This document shows, one piece after another, positions 63,510 to 64,000 of a stretch of 64,000 nucleotides of DNA. Numbering within the stretch: the stretch's first letter is position 1; every line of letters begins with the position of its first letter. The notes under the pieces were generated by a model. That model was not told where the DNA came from. It searched no databases and was given only the letters and a program-made list of their open reading frames with translations. Location of the stretch: assembly GCA_022410635.1 (NCBI GenBank), contig JAJVDF010000163.1:1499978-1563977 (forward strand). Reading direction: 5' to 3'. The position numbers and the translations under genes are program-made. The stretch is from Tretioscincus oriximinensis. Taxonomy: Eukaryota > Chordata > Lepidosauria > Squamata > Gymnophthalmidae.

Positions 63510-63780
63510 CTGTCTGGCAAAGGCTCTTGTAGCACTTTAGAGATTAACAAGAAAAAGGCAGGCAGCAGGAACTTTTGTATACACATCTACTTCTTCAAAT
63601 ACAGACCTATCAAGCAAAGGATCTCGTACAACTGTAGAGACTAACAAGAAAAAGATAACTACATGAACTTCATATTCTTCTTCACAGGACCAGAAGAAGT
63701 AGATTTGTCAGTGAAAGCTCATGCTACCTTACTTTTTCTTGTTATTCTCTAAAATCATACAAGATTACTTTGCTAGATTT
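63510..63780. repeat. Penelope-like terminal fragments, inverted pair
   Basis: CTTGTAGCACTTTAGAGATT (one strand) and GAAGAAGTAGATTTGTCAGT with GAAAGCTCATGCTACC (other strand). Confidence 0.6.
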
Positions 63781-64000
63781 TCTGGATTCATGGTTATTTC
63801 TCTGAAATCTTCTCTCATCTTTCTATGTTCCACGTGCCTGGCTGCCTTCTGTGACAGGATTAGAACATGTGATATAATATCTGGAACACAGAAAGACTAG
63901 ATTACAATATTTACATTTCCCCTCAAGAAGTTTTCTAAATTGCAGGCGTGACTGCTTGAAAGCAGCTGAGCGTTTGGGGAAGCGACTTAGCAATGCAAAT

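Overview
The window is vertebrate nuclear DNA, most likely from a squamate reptile. It has spliced genes with GT-AG introns, recent CR1 LINEs with (TTCTTATG)n tails, tRNA-derived SINEs, Penelope-like and Ty3/gypsy elements, and many small MITEs. The lineage is inferred from repeat content and not from a search. Exons make up about 3 percent of the sequence. Almost all the rest is intron or intergenic DNA filled with nested repeats. Scattered single Ns and one 960-base N run (61186-62145) are assembly gaps.

Two protein-coding genes are supported, arranged tail to tail. Positions 1 to about 46480 (+) hold all but the first roughly 60 codons of copine-2 (CPNE2): 14 coding exons from 5036 to 46003, 488 codons plus stop, every junction in phase, with a poly(A) signal at 46459. 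From about 51785 to 60470 (-) lie the last three coding exons of PSME3IP1 (FAM192A/PIP30), about 135 C-terminal residues; its 5' exons lie in the N gap or beyond the window. The same convergent neighbours occur at human 16q13, which supports both calls. The proteins are not known to work together: CPNE2 is a calcium-dependent membrane-binding protein and PSME3IP1 a nuclear partner of the proteasome activator PA28-gamma.

Mobile DNA by region: 1-5000, intron with SINE and CR1 fragments, including a SINE inside a SINE. 5.0-6.0 kb, two exons. 6-20.9 kb, one large intron with a hAT-like MITE carrying strong palindromes (8532-9027), purine-rich repeats, and a 4.3-kb decayed Ty3/gypsy chromovirus (16521-20820) ending about 150 bp before the next exon. 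21-46 kb, the remaining CPNE2 exons, a CR1 inserted in opposite orientation into another CR1 (34304-36240), hairpins at 25394 and 39065, and a hammerhead-ribozyme-like sequence at 41183. 46.5-52.3 kb, intergenic, with a Penelope-like element (48630-50160). 52.6-55.6 kb, a four-layer nest: an L2-like LINE split by a Penelope element, split by a CR1, split by a mariner-like MITE. 57.9-60 kb, a duplicated hairpin unit and a 797-bp element with 125-bp inverted arms that match at every called base.

No new multi-gene system was found. The items most worth a second look are structural: hammerhead-like cores in retroelement ends, very young perfect inverted repeats, the dated insertion nest, and a PSME3IP1 exon too short to show up as a long ORF.
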